DNA of 64,000 bases. Source: Meiothermus sp. QL-1. Lineage in GTDB: Bacteria > Deinococcota > Deinococci > Deinococcales > Thermaceae. This document shows, piece by piece, positions 10,363 through 20,865 of the stretch. How positions within the stretch are numbered: the stretch's first letter is position 1; each line of letters opens with the position of its first letter. The position numbers and the translations under genes were made by a program. The DNA is taken from assembly GCF_003351145.1 (NCBI RefSeq), contig NZ_QQSV01000001.1, forward strand, positions 434,001-498,000, given 5' to 3'. The notes beneath the pieces were generated by a model, which saw only the letters and a program-made list of their open reading frames with translations, was not told the DNA's origin and ran no database searches.

Positions 10363-13017
10363 ATGGCAAACGTCCTGACGATAGGCGACAAGCGATTGGG
10401 AGCAGCCCTTCTGGAAATGGGCCTGTTGAGCGACGAGGAGCTGCAGCGGGCCCTCGAGCAGCACCGCGAGGTGGGCGGCAACCTCTCCGATGTGATTGTG
10501 GAGCTTGGGCTCCTTTCCGAGCGCCGCATCGCCCAGGCCATCGAGGAGGCCTTCGGGATTCCCATGGTGGAGCTGGTGGGCATGGAAATCTCCCCTGAGG
10601 CCAAGTCGCTCATCCCGGCTGAGCGGGCCCGCGACCTGGGGGCCATTCCCTTCAGCCTGGAGGGGGGTACCCTGCGGGTGGCCCTCCTCAACCCCCTCGA
10701 CAACCTGGTGCTGGAAGAGCTGGAGGAGCTTACCAACCAGATCATCGAACCCTACCTGACCACCCCCTCCTCTTTCCGCTACGCCCTGGCCCTGCACTAC
10801 CCCGAGCTGGGTCTGCCCATTCCCCCGCCGCCCTCGGCGGCCTCGCCCGCCGACATGCAGCTCGGGGAAATTCTGGTGAGCAAGGGCTGGCTGCGCCGGG
10901 AGGACCTCGAGGCAGCTTTGGTAGAGCAGGAGAAGACCGGGGAGCTTCTGGGCCGGCTGCTCATCCACAAGTTCGGCCTCCCCGAGGAGCGGCTTTACCA
11001 GGCACTGGCCGAGCAGGCGGGGATTGAGTTTAGGGCTGAGCTGGGGGACCTCGAGCTCCAGCCCGAGGTCACCGCCCTGCTGCTTCGTCCCGATGCTTTG
11101 CGCTACCAGGCGGTGCCGGTGCGCCAGGAGGGGGCCCAGGTGCTCGTGGTGCTGGCCGACCCCCGCCACCGCCACGCGGTGGCCCAGCTCATCGAAAAGC
11201 CCACCCGCTTCGTTCTGACCCTGCCCAAAGTGTGGGAGGGGCTTTTTGCCCGGGCCTATCCGGAAAAAAGCCGGATCGGCGAGGCCCTGGTGCAGGAGGG
11301 CAAGATCGACCGCTCGGCCCTGCAAGCAGCCCTCTCGGTGCAACGCCGCATGGGCAAGACCCGCCCTCTGGGCGAGGTGCTGGTGGAGCTCGGCTATGTG
11401 ACCGCGCAGGATGTGGAGGAGGCGCTGGCCAAGCAGCGCCAGGGCGGAGGGCGGCTCGAGGACACCCTGGTGCAGTCGGGGAAGATCAAGCCCGAGATGC
11501 TGGCCAAAAGCCTGGCTGCTCAGCTCGGCTACCCCTACATCGACCCCACCGACTCGCCCCCCGACCCCTCGGTGCTCACCATGGTGCCCGAGGCCACCGT
11601 GCGCCGCTACACCATCTTCCCCCACCACCTGGAGGGCAACACCCTGGTGGTTTTGATGAAGGACCCGCGCAACATCCTGGCCATCGACGACCTGCGCATG
11701 ATTACCAAGCGCGACATCATGCCCGCGGTCTCGGCCGAGGCGGCCATCAACCGGCTCATCGAGCGCTTCTACGGGGGGACCACCGGGGTCGAGGAGCTGG
11801 CCCGGGAGTTCGAGGGCAAGAAGAAGGAGGAGGAAACCGATACCAGCGCCCTCGACGACAACGCGGTGGTCAAGCTGGTCAACAGCATCATCCGCGAGGC
11901 CTACTTGCAGGATGCCTCGGACATCCACATCGAGCCGCGCCAGTCGGATATCCTGGTGCGCATCCGGGTAGACGGGGCTTTGCGTGAGTACATGCGGCTG
12001 CCCAAGGGGGCAGGGCCGGCCATCGCCTCGCGGGTCAAGATCATGGGCAACCTGGACATCGCCGAGCGCCGGCTGCCCCAGGACGGGCGGGTGCGCTACC
12101 GCGACCGCTCCATTGACCTCGACCTGCGGCTCTCCACCTTGCCCACGGTATATGGGGAAAAGATCGTGATGCGCCTTCTGCGCAAGGCCGCCGATATTCC
12201 CGAGATTGAGCAGCTCGGTTTTGCTCCCGACGTCTTCCAGCGCTTCGAGGACGTTATCTCCAAGCCCTACGGCATCTTCCTCATCACCGGTCCTACCGGC
12301 TCGGGCAAGTCCTTCACCACCTTCAGCATCCTGAAGCGCATCGCCACCCCCGATAAAAACACCACCACCATCGAAGACCCGGTGGAGTACGAGATTCCCG
12401 GCATCAACCAGACCCAGGTCAACCCGGTGGCCGGCCTGACCTTTGCCAAGGCCCTGCGAAGCTTTTTGCGCCAGGACCCCGACATCATCATGGTGGGGGA
12501 GATCCGCGACTCTGAGACGGCCAAAATCGCTACCGAGGCCGCCCTCACCGGTCACTTGGTGATTGCCACCCTGCACACCAACGACGCGGCGGGGGCCGTT
12601 ACCCGTTTGGACGAGATGGGGGTGGAGCTCTTCAACATCTCCGCTGCCCTCATCGGGGTGCTGGCCCAGCGGTTGGTGCGGCGCATCTGCGAGCACTGCA
12701 AGATCGAGGTTGAGCCCGACCCCATGGTGCTGCGCCGGCTGGGCCTGAGCCGGGAGGACCTGCGGGGCAAGACCCTCTACAAGGGCACCGGGTGCGACAA
12801 GTGCAGCGGCACGGGGTACAAGGGCCGGGCCGCCATCCACGAGCTGATGGTGCTGGACGACGAGATCCGGCGGGCCATTGTGGAGGGGCAGTCGGCTACC
12901 CAGATCAAGGAAATCGCCCGCAGGAACGGGATGAAGACCCTGCGGGAAGACGGCATCCAGAAGGCCTTTTTGGGCATTACCACCCTGGAAGAGGTGATGG
13001 CCCGCACCAACGAGTAG
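10363..13017 (+). CDS. pilB: Type IV pilus extension ATPase PilB (PilF in Thermus)
   Basis: An 884-residue cytoplasmic motor for pilus assembly and, in Thermus, natural transformation. The N-terminal half carries repeated MshEN/GSPII-type elements of the form LGxxL-x-xG-x8-AL near residues 10, 165, 303 and 334; related domains bind cyclic di-GMP. The C-terminal half holds the secretion ATPase: GPTGSGKS Walker A (about 643), the Asp box TIEDPVEY, the Walker B region PDIIMVGEIRDSET, and a four-cysteine zinc site (CEHC...CDKC, about 775-805). The ATG at 10363 lies nine bases after GAGGAGG and gives the known Thermus N-terminus; two upstream in-frame starts are less suitable. Confidence 0.97.
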   Translation: MANVLTIGDKRLGAALLEMGLLSDEELQRALEQHREVGGNLSDVIVELGLLSERRIAQAIEEAFGIPMVELVGMEISPEAKSLIPAERARDLGAIPFSLEGGTLRVALLNPLDNLVLEELEELTNQIIEPYLTTPSSFRYALALHYPELGLPIPPPPSAASPADMQLGEILVSKGWLRREDLEAALVEQEKTGELLGRLLIHKFGLPEERLYQALAEQAGIEFRAELGDLELQPEVTALLLRPDALRYQAVPVRQEGAQVLVVLADPRHRHAVAQLIEKPTRFVLTLPKVWEGLFARAYPEKSRIGEALVQEGKIDRSALQAALSVQRRMGKTRPLGEVLVELGYVTAQDVEEALAKQRQGGGRLEDTLVQSGKIKPEMLAKSLAAQLGYPYIDPTDSPPDPSVLTMVPEATVRRYTIFPHHLEGNTLVVLMKDPRNILAIDDLRMITKRDIMPAVSAEAAINRLIERFYGGTTGVEELAREFEGKKKEEETDTSALDDNAVVKLVNSIIREAYLQDASDIHIEPRQSDILVRIRVDGALREYMRLPKGAGPAIASRVKIMGNLDIAERRLPQDGRVRYRDRSIDLDLRLSTLPTVYGEKIVMRLLRKAADIPEIEQLGFAPDVFQRFEDVISKPYGIFLITGPTGSGKSFTTFSILKRIATPDKNTTTIEDPVEYEIPGINQTQVNPVAGLTFAKALRSFLRQDPDIIMVGEIRDSETAKIATEAALTGHLVIATLHTNDAAGAVTRLDEMGVELFNISAALIGVLAQRLVRRICEHCKIEVEPDPMVLRRLGLSREDLRGKTLYKGTGCDKCSGTGYKGRAAIHELMVLDDEIRRAIVEGQSATQIKEIARRNGMKTLREDGIQKAFLGITTLEEVMARTNE

Positions 13018-13035
13018 GGGTAGAATCACGGTGCC

Positions 13036-14394
13036 ATGGACTGGAGGGAGTACCTAGCGCGGCACCAGGCGGCTTACCTCGAGGACTTCCGCACCTTTCT
13101 TTCCATCCCCAGCATCTCGGCCCAGCCTGCCTACCAGGCCGAGGTGCAGCGGGCAGCCCGCTGGCTGGCCGAGCGCTTCCGCAAAGCAGGGTTTGCTGCG
13201 GAGGTATACCCCACCCAGGGCCACCCGGTGGTCCTGGCCGAGTACACCCCCTACCCCGACCGGCCCACCCTGCTCTACTACGGCCACTACGACGTCCAGC
13301 CGGCCGATAACCCCGAGCGCTGGCGCACCCCCCCTTTTGAGCCCACCGTGGTGGATGGGCGCATCGTGGCCCGGGGAGCCTCGGATATGAAGGGCCAGGT
13401 GATGGCCTTCCTGCTGGCAGCCGAAGCCCTCATTGCCACGCAGAGCCTGGGGCTGAACGTGAAGGCTTTGATTGAAGGGGAGGAGGAGGTCGGCAGCCCC
13501 CACCTGCCGGCCTTCGTCGAGGAGCACAGAGAGCGGCTGCGCTGCGACATGGTCATCAACGGCGACAGCGGCCAGCTCTCCGAGACCACCCCCCTCATAA
13601 GCCTGGGGGTGCGGGGCATATGCGGCTTGGAATTCGACCTGCTTGGCCCCAGCCACGATCTGCACTCGGGTTCCTGGGGCGGCCAGGTGCAGAACCCTCT
13701 GCACGCCCTGGCCGAGCTCATCGCCTCGCTCCACCGAAAAGATGGCAGCGTAGCAGTGCGGGGCTTTTATGACGAGGTGGAGCCTCTGAGCCCCGAGCTG
13801 CGCGAGTGGTACCGGAGAATTCCCTGGAACGAAGAGGAGATGCGGGCCAGGCTTGGGGTGCCCGAGTTCTATGGCGAGGAGGGCTACACCGCCTGGGAGC
13901 GGATCACCGGGCGGCCGACCCTAGAGGTCAACGGGATGTGGGGGGGGTATACGGGCCCGGGCAGCATGACCGTGATCCCCGCCAGCGCCCATGCCAAGAT
14001 TACCTGCCGCCTGGTGCCGCACCAGGACCCCGAGAGGATTGTGGCGCTGGTGAAGGCCCACCTGGAAGAACACCTTCCCAAAGGGGTGCGCCTGGAGGTG
14101 CGCGCTATGGAGTCCGGGGCTCCCGCCTTCCGCATGCGGGCCGACCACCCGGTGGTACAGGCGGCCAAGGAGGTGCTCACCGAGCTCTACGGCGTGCCGC
14201 CGGTGGAGACCATGTTCGGCGGTTCGGTGCCCATCCTCTCCACCCTCAAGCGGATGCTGGGCCACGACCCGGTGAGCTTTGGTTTTGCCCTCGAGGACGA
14301 GCTCATCCACTCGCCCAACGAGTTCTTCCGCCTTTCCAGCTTCGAGAGGGGGCAGCGGGGCTACGCCATGCTGCTGTTGCGCCTGGCCCGCTAG
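13036..14394 (+). CDS. M20 family dipeptidase / metallopeptidase
   Basis: A 452-residue di-zinc peptidase of the CNDP/PepV-like M20 group. Metal ligands are visible in YYGHYDVQP (His/Asp), ASDMKGQ (Asp), IEGEEEVGS (catalytic and metal Glu), NGDSGQ and the C-terminal IHSPNE (His). The dimerisation 'lid' domain occupies the middle (about 200-320). It likely hydrolyses dipeptides or N-acyl amino acids. The ATG follows TAGAAT (13021-13026) by nine bases and has no clear ribosome-binding site. Convergent with paaZ, sharing a CTAG stop overlap. Confidence 0.9.
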   Translation: MDWREYLARHQAAYLEDFRTFLSIPSISAQPAYQAEVQRAARWLAERFRKAGFAAEVYPTQGHPVVLAEYTPYPDRPTLLYYGHYDVQPADNPERWRTPPFEPTVVDGRIVARGASDMKGQVMAFLLAAEALIATQSLGLNVKALIEGEEEVGSPHLPAFVEEHRERLRCDMVINGDSGQLSETTPLISLGVRGICGLEFDLLGPSHDLHSGSWGGQVQNPLHALAELIASLHRKDGSVAVRGFYDEVEPLSPELREWYRRIPWNEEEMRARLGVPEFYGEEGYTAWERITGRPTLEVNGMWGGYTGPGSMTVIPASAHAKITCRLVPHQDPERIVALVKAHLEEHLPKGVRLEVRAMESGAPAFRMRADHPVVQAAKEVLTELYGVPPVETMFGGSVPILSTLKRMLGHDPVSFGFALEDELIHSPNEFFRLSSFERGQRGYAMLLLRLAR

Positions 14395-16427
14395 GCCGGG
14401 CGGCGGGCTACCAGGGTCAGGATTTCGTATAGGGCCACGGTTTTGCCCTCCTGGTTGGTGAGCTCCACCGCCCAGGTCACCACCCCAGCGGGCCGCTCGC
14501 CGGGGCGGGGGTCTTTGGCGGTCTTGGACTTGACCGTAAGCCGGGCCTGAAGGGTGTCGCCAGCCCTCACCGGCTCGATGAACCGCAGCCGCTCCAGGCC
14601 GTAGTTGGCCAGCACCGGCCCCGGGGCTGGGTGTACGAAGAGGCCCGCGGCCATGGAGATGAGGAAGTAGCCGTGGGCCACCCGGCTTCCAAAGATGGAG
14701 TCCTTGGCCCCCAGCTCGTCCACGTGGGCGTAGAAGTAGTCGCCCGTCACGTTGGCGAAGTTCACGATGTCGGCCTCGGTCACGGTGCGGCGATGGGTGA
14801 GGAGGCTCTCCCCGATTTCCAGGTCTTCGAAGTACTTGCGGAAGGGGTGGACCACATCCTCCTTGACCCGGGCCCCCCGCACGTACTCGTCGCTAAGGAC
14901 CATCAGGGTGGTGGGGTCGGCCTGCACTGCGCAGCGCTGAAGGTAGGGCTGGAGGCCCCGCACCCCCCCCAGCTCCTGGCCCCCGCCGGCCCGGCCTGGC
15001 CCCCCGTGCACCAAGGGGGGCAGGGGTGAGCCGTGGCCGGTGGACTCCTTGGCGTTTTCCCGGTTCAGCAAAAGCAGCCGCCCGTGGTGGGTGGCCAGCC
15101 CGAAGAAGAGGGTGCGGGCCTCCTGGGGGTCGTGGGTCACGATGGTCCCAACCAGGCTGCCCCGGCCCCGCCGGGCCAGGGCGATGGCCTCGTCTAGGTC
15201 CCGGTAGGGCATCAGGGTGGCCACCGGGCCGAAGGGCTCGAGGTCGTGCGCCCCCGATTCCCAGGGCTTGGGGCTGTAGAGCAGGGTGGGGGGCATGAAG
15301 CCGCCCTTTTCAGGGTCCCCTCCCCGCAGCTCGAGTTCCCCCTCGAAGGCCAGCTCGCAGCCCTTGGCCTGAAGCTCCTCGAGCACCGCCCGCACCTCCG
15401 CCCGCTGCGCTGTGCCCACCAGGGGCCCCATCCGCACCTCTTCCCGGCGGGGGTCGCCCAGGGTGGTCTCGGCCAGGGCCTTTTTGAGCGCTTCCAGCAC
15501 CGCTTCAGCCTTTTCCATGGGGACGATGACCCGCCGGATTGCGGTGCACCTCTGCCCGGCCTTGATGGTCATCTCCCGCACCACCTCCTCTACAAAAAGC
15601 CTGAACTCGGGCTCGCCCGGCTCCACGCTTCTTCCCAGGACGGCGCAGTTCAGGCTATCGGCCTCCATGTTGAAGGCCACCGCCTGGGCGATCAGGTTGG
15701 GGTGGGCCTTGAGCCTGCGCCCGGTGGCCGCCGAGCCGGTGAAGCTCACCACATCCTGCTCGTTTAGGTGCTCGAAGAGGTCGCCGATGCCCCCACAAAC
15801 GAGCTGGACGGCCCCTTCGGGAAGGATGCGCGACTCCAGGATGGCCCTGAAGACCGCTTCGGTCAGGTAGGCGGTCTGGGTGGCGGGTTTGACGATGGCC
15901 GGCACCCCCGCGATAAGGCTGGGGGCCAGCTTCTCCAGCATCCCCCAGACCGGGAAGTTGTAGGCGTTGATGTGCACCGCCACCCCCTCCTTGGGCACCA
16001 GAAGGTGCCGCCCCAGGAAGCCGCCCTGCTTGGAGAGCGGGATGGGTTCGTCTTCCAGCAGGAATTTTCGGTTGGGTAGCTCCCGGCGGGCCAGGGAGGC
16101 GTAGCTGAAGAGGGTGCCAATGCCTCCGTCGATGTCGAACCAGCTATCCTGCCGGGTGGCCCCGGTCTTGTGGGAGAGGGGGTAGAACTCCTCCTTGCGC
16201 CTGTGCAGGTACTCGGCCAGCGCCCGCAGCATGGCGGCTCGCTCGTGAAAGGTGTGGCGCCGCAGGTTGGGACCGCCCACCTCCCTGGCATGGCGGACCA
16301 TCTCGGCGAAGTCCAGGCCCTCGCTGCCGACCTCGGCCACCGGCTCCCCATAGACCGCGTCCCGCACCACCACCCCGGGGGCCGGGCTTTCGTACCAGGC
16401 GCCCACCGCGTAGCTTTTAAGCTTCAT
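14391..16427 (-). CDS. paaZ: Bifunctional PaaZ: oxepin-CoA hydrolase / semialdehyde dehydrogenase
   Basis: A 678-residue two-domain enzyme of aerobic phenylacetate breakdown. Residues 1-520 form an aldehyde dehydrogenase with NMEADSLN (general base Glu) and the catalytic Cys in [11 protein letters not shown]. Residues 530-678 form a MaoC-like (R)-enoyl-CoA hydratase domain, with the Asp/His pair in GDYFYAHVD and a helix starting at VAHGYF. The first opens the oxepin-CoA ring and the second oxidises the semialdehyde; this assignment follows the PaaZ family. No other paa gene is in the window. The ATG lies six bases after TAGAAT (16439-16434). A PaaR-like dyad sits just upstream of that box. 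Confidence 0.93.
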   Translation of the reverse strand: MKLKSYAVGAWYESPAPGVVVRDAVYGEPVAEVGSEGLDFAEMVRHAREVGGPNLRRHTFHERAAMLRALAEYLHRRKEEFYPLSHKTGATRQDSWFDIDGGIGTLFSYASLARRELPNRKFLLEDEPIPLSKQGGFLGRHLLVPKEGVAVHINAYNFPVWGMLEKLAPSLIAGVPAIVKPATQTAYLTEAVFRAILESRILPEGAVQLVCGGIGDLFEHLNEQDVVSFTGSAATGRRLKAHPNLIAQAVAFNMEADSLNCAVLGRSVEPGEPEFRLFVEEVVREMTIKAGQRCTAIRRVIVPMEKAEAVLEALKKALAETTLGDPRREEVRMGPLVGTAQRAEVRAVLEELQAKGCELAFEGELELRGGDPEKGGFMPPTLLYSPKPWESGAHDLEPFGPVATLMPYRDLDEAIALARRGRGSLVGTIVTHDPQEARTLFFGLATHHGRLLLLNRENAKESTGHGSPLPPLVHGGPGRAGGGQELGGVRGLQPYLQRCAVQADPTTLMVLSDEYVRGARVKEDVVHPFRKYFEDLEIGESLLTHRRTVTEADIVNFANVTGDYFYAHVDELGAKDSIFGSRVAHGYFLISMAAGLFVHPAPGPVLANYGLERLRFIEPVRAGDTLQARLTVKSKTAKDPRPGERPAGVVTWAVELTNQEGKTVALYEILTLVARRPA

Positions 16428-16433
16428 GTCCCC

Positions 16434-16439
16434 ATTCTA
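16434..16439 (-). promoter_or_regulatory. -10 box of paaZ
   Basis: TAGAAT read on the minus strand, six bases before the paaZ ATG, predicts a leaderless transcript. The adjacent dyad at 16441-16454 would lie between -10 and -35, where a bound repressor blocks RNA polymerase. Confidence 0.55.
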
Positions 16440-16440
16440 A

Positions 16441-16454
16441 CAAACGCTTGTTTG
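16441..16454. promoter_or_regulatory. PaaR-like (TetR family) operator dyad
   Basis: CAAACGCTTGTTTG is an inverted repeat (CAAAC / GTTTG). As I recall it, the Thermus thermophilus PaaR consensus is CNAACGNNCGTTNG; this site matches every fixed position but one. It lies upstream of paaZ and 40 bases before the divergent M32 peptidase gene. The regulator itself is not in the window. Confidence 0.6.
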
Positions 16455-16493
16455 ACAAGGGTCGGGCCCGCCCATCCCCTATGATGGGCGGGT

Positions 16494-17996
16494 ATGACCG
16501 CGCAGGAGGCCTACCAGTGGTTGTTGCAACACTATCGTGAGAGCGCCTATCTGGAGTCTTTCGGCAAGCTGGCCGGCTGGGACCAGGCCACCTACCTCCC
16601 CCGCAAGGGCCAGGCCCACCGGGCCAGGATGCAGGCCGCGCTGGCCCGGCTGCTGCACCAGCGGGCCACCGACCCTCGAATAGGGGAGATGCTGGCGGTG
16701 GTGGAGGCCTCGGACCTGGGGGGCCAGGACTCGGTGGAGGCGGTGAACGTGCGGGGATGGCGGCGGGCCTACGACCAGGCCACTAAAATCCCCGAGCGGC
16801 TGGCGGTGGAGCTGGCCGAGGCCACCAGCCAGGGGGAGGCCATCTGGCAGGAAGCCCGGCCCAAGAACGACTGGGAGGGTTTCAAGCCGGCTTTAGAGCG
16901 CATATTCGCCCTGACCCGCGAGCTGGCCTCGGCCCTGGGCTACCAGGAGGAGCCCTACGACGCCTTGCTGGACCTCTATGAGCCGGGGGCCACGGCCAGG
17001 CAGGTAGAGGCGGTCTTTGCCCCTTTGCGCTCAGCCACCGTGGAGCTGCTGGGGCGCATCCAGGGTAGCCGCCGTCGGCCCGACCGCTCGATTCTGCACC
17101 GCCACTTTCCCCAAGCAGCCCAGGAGGCCTTCGGCAAGGAGGTCCTGGAGCGGCTGGGGTTCGACCTCGAGGCCGGCCGCCTGGACGTGGTGGCCCACCC
17201 CTTCATGCAGGGGATTGGGCCCGGGGATGTGCGCCTGACCACCCGCTACTTTGAGGACTTCTTCAGCGCGGGCTTCTTCGGCATCCTGCACGAGATGGGG
17301 CACGGCCTCTATGGGCAGGGGCTGTTGGCCGAGCACTTCGGCACCCCCATGGGCACCGAGGTCTCGCTTGGGGTTCACGAGTCGCAAAGCCGCACCTGGG
17401 AGAACTGGGTGGGGCGCAGCCTGGGGTTCTGGCAGTTCTTCTGGCCCCGGGCCCAGCACCACTTCGAGGCCTTCCGCGGGGTGGCGCTGGAGGACTTTTA
17501 CTTCGCCATCAATGCCGTTGAGCCGAGCCTCATACGGGTCGAGGCCGACGAGGTGACCTACAACCTGCACATCCTCATCCGCTTCGAGCTCGAGCTGGCC
17601 CTGCTGCGGGGCGAGCTTAGCCTGGACGAGCTTCCCATGGCCTGGGACGAGAAGTACCAGGCCTACTTGGGCGTGAAGGCGGCCGAGATAAAGGACGGGG
17701 TGATGCAGGATGTGCACTGGGCCGCGGGCCTCATCGGCTACTTCCCCACCTACACCCTGGGCAACCTCTACGCTGCCCAGCTCTTTGCCCAGGCCGAGCG
17801 GGAGCTCGGCGCCCTGGAGCCCCAGTTTGCCCAAGGGGCATTTGCACCGTTTCTGGCCTGGACCCGGGATAGAATCCACCATCAGGGTAGCCGCTACTGG
17901 CCGCGTGAGCTTCTTCGGCGAGTAACAGGGGAGGACATCAACCCGGCCTACCTGATCCGCTACCTGGAGAGCAAGTTCGGTGCCTTGTACGGTTAG
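16494..17996 (+). CDS. Carboxypeptidase Taq-type metallocarboxypeptidase (M32)
   Basis: A 500-residue zinc carboxypeptidase close to the length of Thermus aquaticus carboxypeptidase Taq, the type enzyme of family M32. The active site is HEMGH (about residue 266) with the downstream glutamate in the [12 protein letters not shown] region. It removes C-terminal residues with broad specificity in the cytoplasm. The ATG lies eight bases after TATGAT (16480-16485), pointing to a leaderless mRNA. It diverges from paaZ across the PaaR-like dyad, but co-regulation is not established. Confidence 0.95.
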   Translation: MTAQEAYQWLLQHYRESAYLESFGKLAGWDQATYLPRKGQAHRARMQAALARLLHQRATDPRIGEMLAVVEASDLGGQDSVEAVNVRGWRRAYDQATKIPERLAVELAEATSQGEAIWQEARPKNDWEGFKPALERIFALTRELASALGYQEEPYDALLDLYEPGATARQVEAVFAPLRSATVELLGRIQGSRRRPDRSILHRHFPQAAQEAFGKEVLERLGFDLEAGRLDVVAHPFMQGIGPGDVRLTTRYFEDFFSAGFFGILHEMGHGLYGQGLLAEHFGTPMGTEVSLGVHESQSRTWENWVGRSLGFWQFFWPRAQHHFEAFRGVALEDFYFAINAVEPSLIRVEADEVTYNLHILIRFELELALLRGELSLDELPMAWDEKYQAYLGVKAAEIKDGVMQDVHWAAGLIGYFPTYTLGNLYAAQLFAQAERELGALEPQFAQGAFAPFLAWTRDRIHHQGSRYWPRELLRRVTGEDINPAYLIRYLESKFGALYG

Positions 17997-18011
17997 CCCT
18001 GAGGTGCGTGT

Positions 18012-18506
18012 ATGAAAGGAAAACGGTGGATTGGGATTGTAGCGCTGGCGGTCCTGGGGGGCGGGGTGCTCTACTTTTGGTTCTCGCCCCTGCTGGCCTT
18101 GGGAGGGCTGCAGCGGGCCATTGAGCGAAAAGACACCCGGGCCATTGAGCGCTATGTGGATTTTCCCGCTGTGAAGGAGGACCTCAAGGGCAAGCTTATG
18201 GCGAGGATGGCGCAGGAGGCGCAGAAGGACACCAGCGGATTTGGAGCCCTGGGGCTGCTTTTCGCCGGGGCCCTGATCGACCCGTTGGTGGAGGCCCTGG
18301 TGACCCCTGAGGGGCTGGCCGCCATAGGAACGGGTATGGAGCCGGGCCAGGCCGAGGTGGGCGCGGTGCGCGGGTGGCAGGTGCGGCGGCTTGGGTTTTC
18401 CGAGGTTTTCGTGCACCAGAAGGGCAACCCCGACGAGGGGCTGGTAATGCGGCGCAAGGGGCTGGGCTGGCAGGTGGTGCGCCTCGAGCTGGGCCAGATG
18501 GACTAG
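18012..18506 (+). CDS. DUF2939 domain protein, membrane-anchored
   Basis: A 164-residue protein with one N-terminal membrane segment (about 8-27, VALAVLGGGVLYFWFSPLLA). The following domain begins LGGLQRAIERKDTRAIERYVDFP, the typical opening of DUF2939, and probably faces outward. The function of this family is unknown. GAGGTG lies just upstream of the ATG. It follows the M32 peptidase by 15 bases and may be co-transcribed. It ends in a CTAG overlap with the next, convergent gene. Confidence 0.7.
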   Translation: MKGKRWIGIVALAVLGGGVLYFWFSPLLALGGLQRAIERKDTRAIERYVDFPAVKEDLKGKLMARMAQEAQKDTSGFGALGLLFAGALIDPLVEALVTPEGLAAIGTGMEPGQAEVGAVRGWQVRRLGFSEVFVHQKGNPDEGLVMRRKGLGWQVVRLELGQMD

Positions 18507-20806
18507 GCCGGCCTGAGCCGTATCTGGGCCTGGGTGATGGCGGTATGCTCGGGGCTGGCCGCTAGGCTAAGCTCCAGGCCCTCCACCTCGGGCAGCTCCT
18601 CCAAAAGCCGCGAGACCCGCAGCAAAAGGTCTAGCAGGCTTTCCAGATGGGCCTTGCCCTCGAGGGGGGCCAGCATCTCCCGGGCCTCGCGGTCGGTAAG
18701 GGGGGTGATGCGCAGGCCCAGAGGTTGTTCGCCCAGGGGCAGGTGGGTAAGGGCCAGCGAGAGCACCGGGCCGAACAGGGGGTCGTGCTGGACCCGCAGG
18801 GCCAGGGGGATGCCCGGGCTGGAGGCGGGCCCCAGCCGAAGACCGAAGTAGCCCAGGAGGGTGCTGGTCTCCTTGGGCCCAAGGCGGCCTCGGGACCGCC
18901 CCACCAGGGCTCGAGCCTCGTCCTCCTGCACCTCGTGGTTGGGGATTTCCCCAGGGGGGGTCTGGCGCCACCGGGCGTAGGCATAGGCCGCGGCCAGGGC
19001 CCGGCCGGCCGACTCGGGGAAGCGATAGGTGGGTACCCACTCCCCCCTGAGCTCCACCCGGGGCCGCCCGGCGGTCATGAAGCAGGTGAGCAGGGGGATG
19101 CCGATGCCCTTTTCTCGGGCCTGGTGGAAGGCCTGGGTCAGCGCGGCCTGCAATTCCTCCACCGTGGCATAGCCCAATGGCACGAAGAGCACCAGAAGCG
19201 CGTGGGGGCCCGCCTCAAGAACCTCCTGCGCCTTTGCCTGGTAGGCCTCGGCCGAGGCCCGGGAGCCCAGGTCGTGCACCTCGGCCAGAAGCCCCTCGGT
19301 CTCGAGGGCGTCCCTGGCCAGGTAGGCCGGCCCCGAGGCGTTGGTCAGGAGGGCCACCCGCGGGCCCTCGGGCAGGGGCTGGTGGGCCAGCAGCGCTGCG
19401 ATGTCAAACATTTCCTCCAGATTCTCGGCCCGCACCACCCCGGTTTGCTTGAAGAGGGCCTCCACCACCGGGTCGCGCCCTGGCCGCACCGCCAGGATGG
19501 GCTTCTTGCGCCCCACCCGCCGCGCCAGCCGGGCGAAGCGCCGGGGGTTGCCAAAGGACTCCACGTAAAGGAGGATCAGCCCGGTCTCGGGGTCTTCCTC
19601 CCAATACTGGATGAGGTCGTTGGAGGAGATGTCCACCTTGGCCCCGAGCGAGACGAAGTTGGAGAAACCCAGCCCCATCTCCCGCGCGTACTCCAGCACC
19701 GCCAGCCCCACCGCCCCGCTTTGGCTGGACATGGCGATGCGGCCCCGCAGGGGAAGCCTGGGGGCCAGCCCGGCGCAGAGCTGCACCTCCGGGCTGGTGG
19801 TCATGAGGGCCAGCGAGCCGGGGCCCAGGAGGCGCATACCGTACTGCCGGCAGACCTTCACCAGGGTTCGGGTCTGGGCGGGCTCCATGTCAGTGGTTAT
19901 CACCATCAAGGCCCGCACCCCCCGCTGCCCGCAGGCCTCGGCGACCTCCAGCACCTTTTCGCGCGGGGTGGTGACCACCGCCAGGTCCACCGGCCCGGGC
20001 ACTGCCTTGATCGAGGTGTAGGCCAGCATGGAGCCCACCACCGGCACCTCCCCGGCTGCCGGGGCCACCGCCGGGTTCACCGGGTAGACAGGGCCCTGAA
20101 AACGGTTCAGGACCAGGTGCTCCAGCACCCTGTAGCCCACGCTCTCTGGGTCGCGCGAGGCCCCCACCACCGCCACCCCCCGCGGCCGCAGCACCGGCAG
20201 CAGCGAGGCCACCGTGGCCACCCGCTCGCGCAGCTCGAAGCGGGCCAGCATCTCGGGGTTGGGTTCAATCTCGAAGCTGACCTCCACCTCACCGGCCTCG
20301 TTGTGGGCCTCGATTTTGAAGCCGCTGGCCTTGAACACATCGAGCATCTGCCGGTTCTCTGCCAGGGTGTAGGCGTGAAAACGGCGGATGCCCCGGCGCA
20401 CCCCAATCAGGGCCAGCCGCTCCAGCAGCAAGGACCCCAGCCCCCGGCCCTGGTACCAGTCGTCGACCAGGAAGGCCACCTCGGCGGAAGTGGAGCCGGG
20501 GCCCTCCTGTACGTACTCCCCGGTGGCGATGATGCGCTCAGGGTCGCCGGTGAGAACCACCAGGGTAACCTTGTCCTCGTCGGGGGGTTGGCGCAGGAGG
20601 AGGTCGGCGGCGGTCTCGGGGTCGATCTCGGAGAAAAAGCGAAAGGTACGGGCCTGGGGGGATAATCGCCTCAGGAACTCCACGAACAGGGGGCGGTCCT
20701 CGGGCCGGGCCGGACGCAGGGTGGCGGTACGGCCATCTTTGAGCAGGATGGGGCCGGACTCGAGGGCGTACTGGGGGGTGGGGGGAGGGATGTAGCGCTC
20801 GGGCAT
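18503..20806 (-). CDS. GNAT acetyltransferase fused to a CoA-binding / ligase-like module with shortened ATP-grasp
   Basis: A 767-residue protein. The N-terminus is a GNAT acetyltransferase (about 15-190; acetyl-CoA site near DDWYQGRGLGSLLL). Next comes a CoA-binding Rossmann domain (VVGASRDPESVGY, about 205-330) and a succinyl-CoA-ligase-like flavodoxin domain (SSQSGAVG, about 350-490). The C-terminal ATP-grasp is short: it keeps the DPLFGPVLSLAL region but lacks the preceding block with the usual PVALK and HKSDVGG motifs. Full-length relatives are ADP-forming acetyl-CoA synthetases or Pat-type lysine acetyltransferases. Here the ligase is probably inactive and acetylation the main activity. 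Start at 20806 is preferred; an in-frame ATG at 20863 overlaps the divergent promoter. Confidence 0.8.
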   Translation of the reverse strand: MPERYIPPPTPQYALESGPILLKDGRTATLRPARPEDRPLFVEFLRRLSPQARTFRFFSEIDPETAADLLLRQPPDEDKVTLVVLTGDPERIIATGEYVQEGPGSTSAEVAFLVDDWYQGRGLGSLLLERLALIGVRRGIRRFHAYTLAENRQMLDVFKASGFKIEAHNEAGEVEVSFEIEPNPEMLARFELRERVATVASLLPVLRPRGVAVVGASRDPESVGYRVLEHLVLNRFQGPVYPVNPAVAPAAGEVPVVGSMLAYTSIKAVPGPVDLAVVTTPREKVLEVAEACGQRGVRALMVITTDMEPAQTRTLVKVCRQYGMRLLGPGSLALMTTSPEVQLCAGLAPRLPLRGRIAMSSQSGAVGLAVLEYAREMGLGFSNFVSLGAKVDISSNDLIQYWEEDPETGLILLYVESFGNPRRFARLARRVGRKKPILAVRPGRDPVVEALFKQTGVVRAENLEEMFDIAALLAHQPLPEGPRVALLTNASGPAYLARDALETEGLLAEVHDLGSRASAEAYQAKAQEVLEAGPHALLVLFVPLGYATVEELQAALTQAFHQAREKGIGIPLLTCFMTAGRPRVELRGEWVPTYRFPESAGRALAAAYAYARWRQTPPGEIPNHEVQEDEARALVGRSRGRLGPKETSTLLGYFGLRLGPASSPGIPLALRVQHDPLFGPVLSLALTHLPLGEQPLGLRITPLTDREAREMLAPLEGKAHLESLLDLLLRVSRLLEELPEVEGLELSLAASPEHTAITQAQIRLRPA

Positions 20807-20865
20807 ACCTGCCAACCAGGATAGCGCCAGTTTTTCGGTTTTTCGGCGTATACTATCCCCCAAAT

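Noticed and set aside
10255-13029. Long open frame antisense to pilB (over 900 codons)
   Set aside because: It mirrors the pilB codon pattern of a GC-rich gene and encodes a low-complexity His/Gly/Leu-rich product without known domains.
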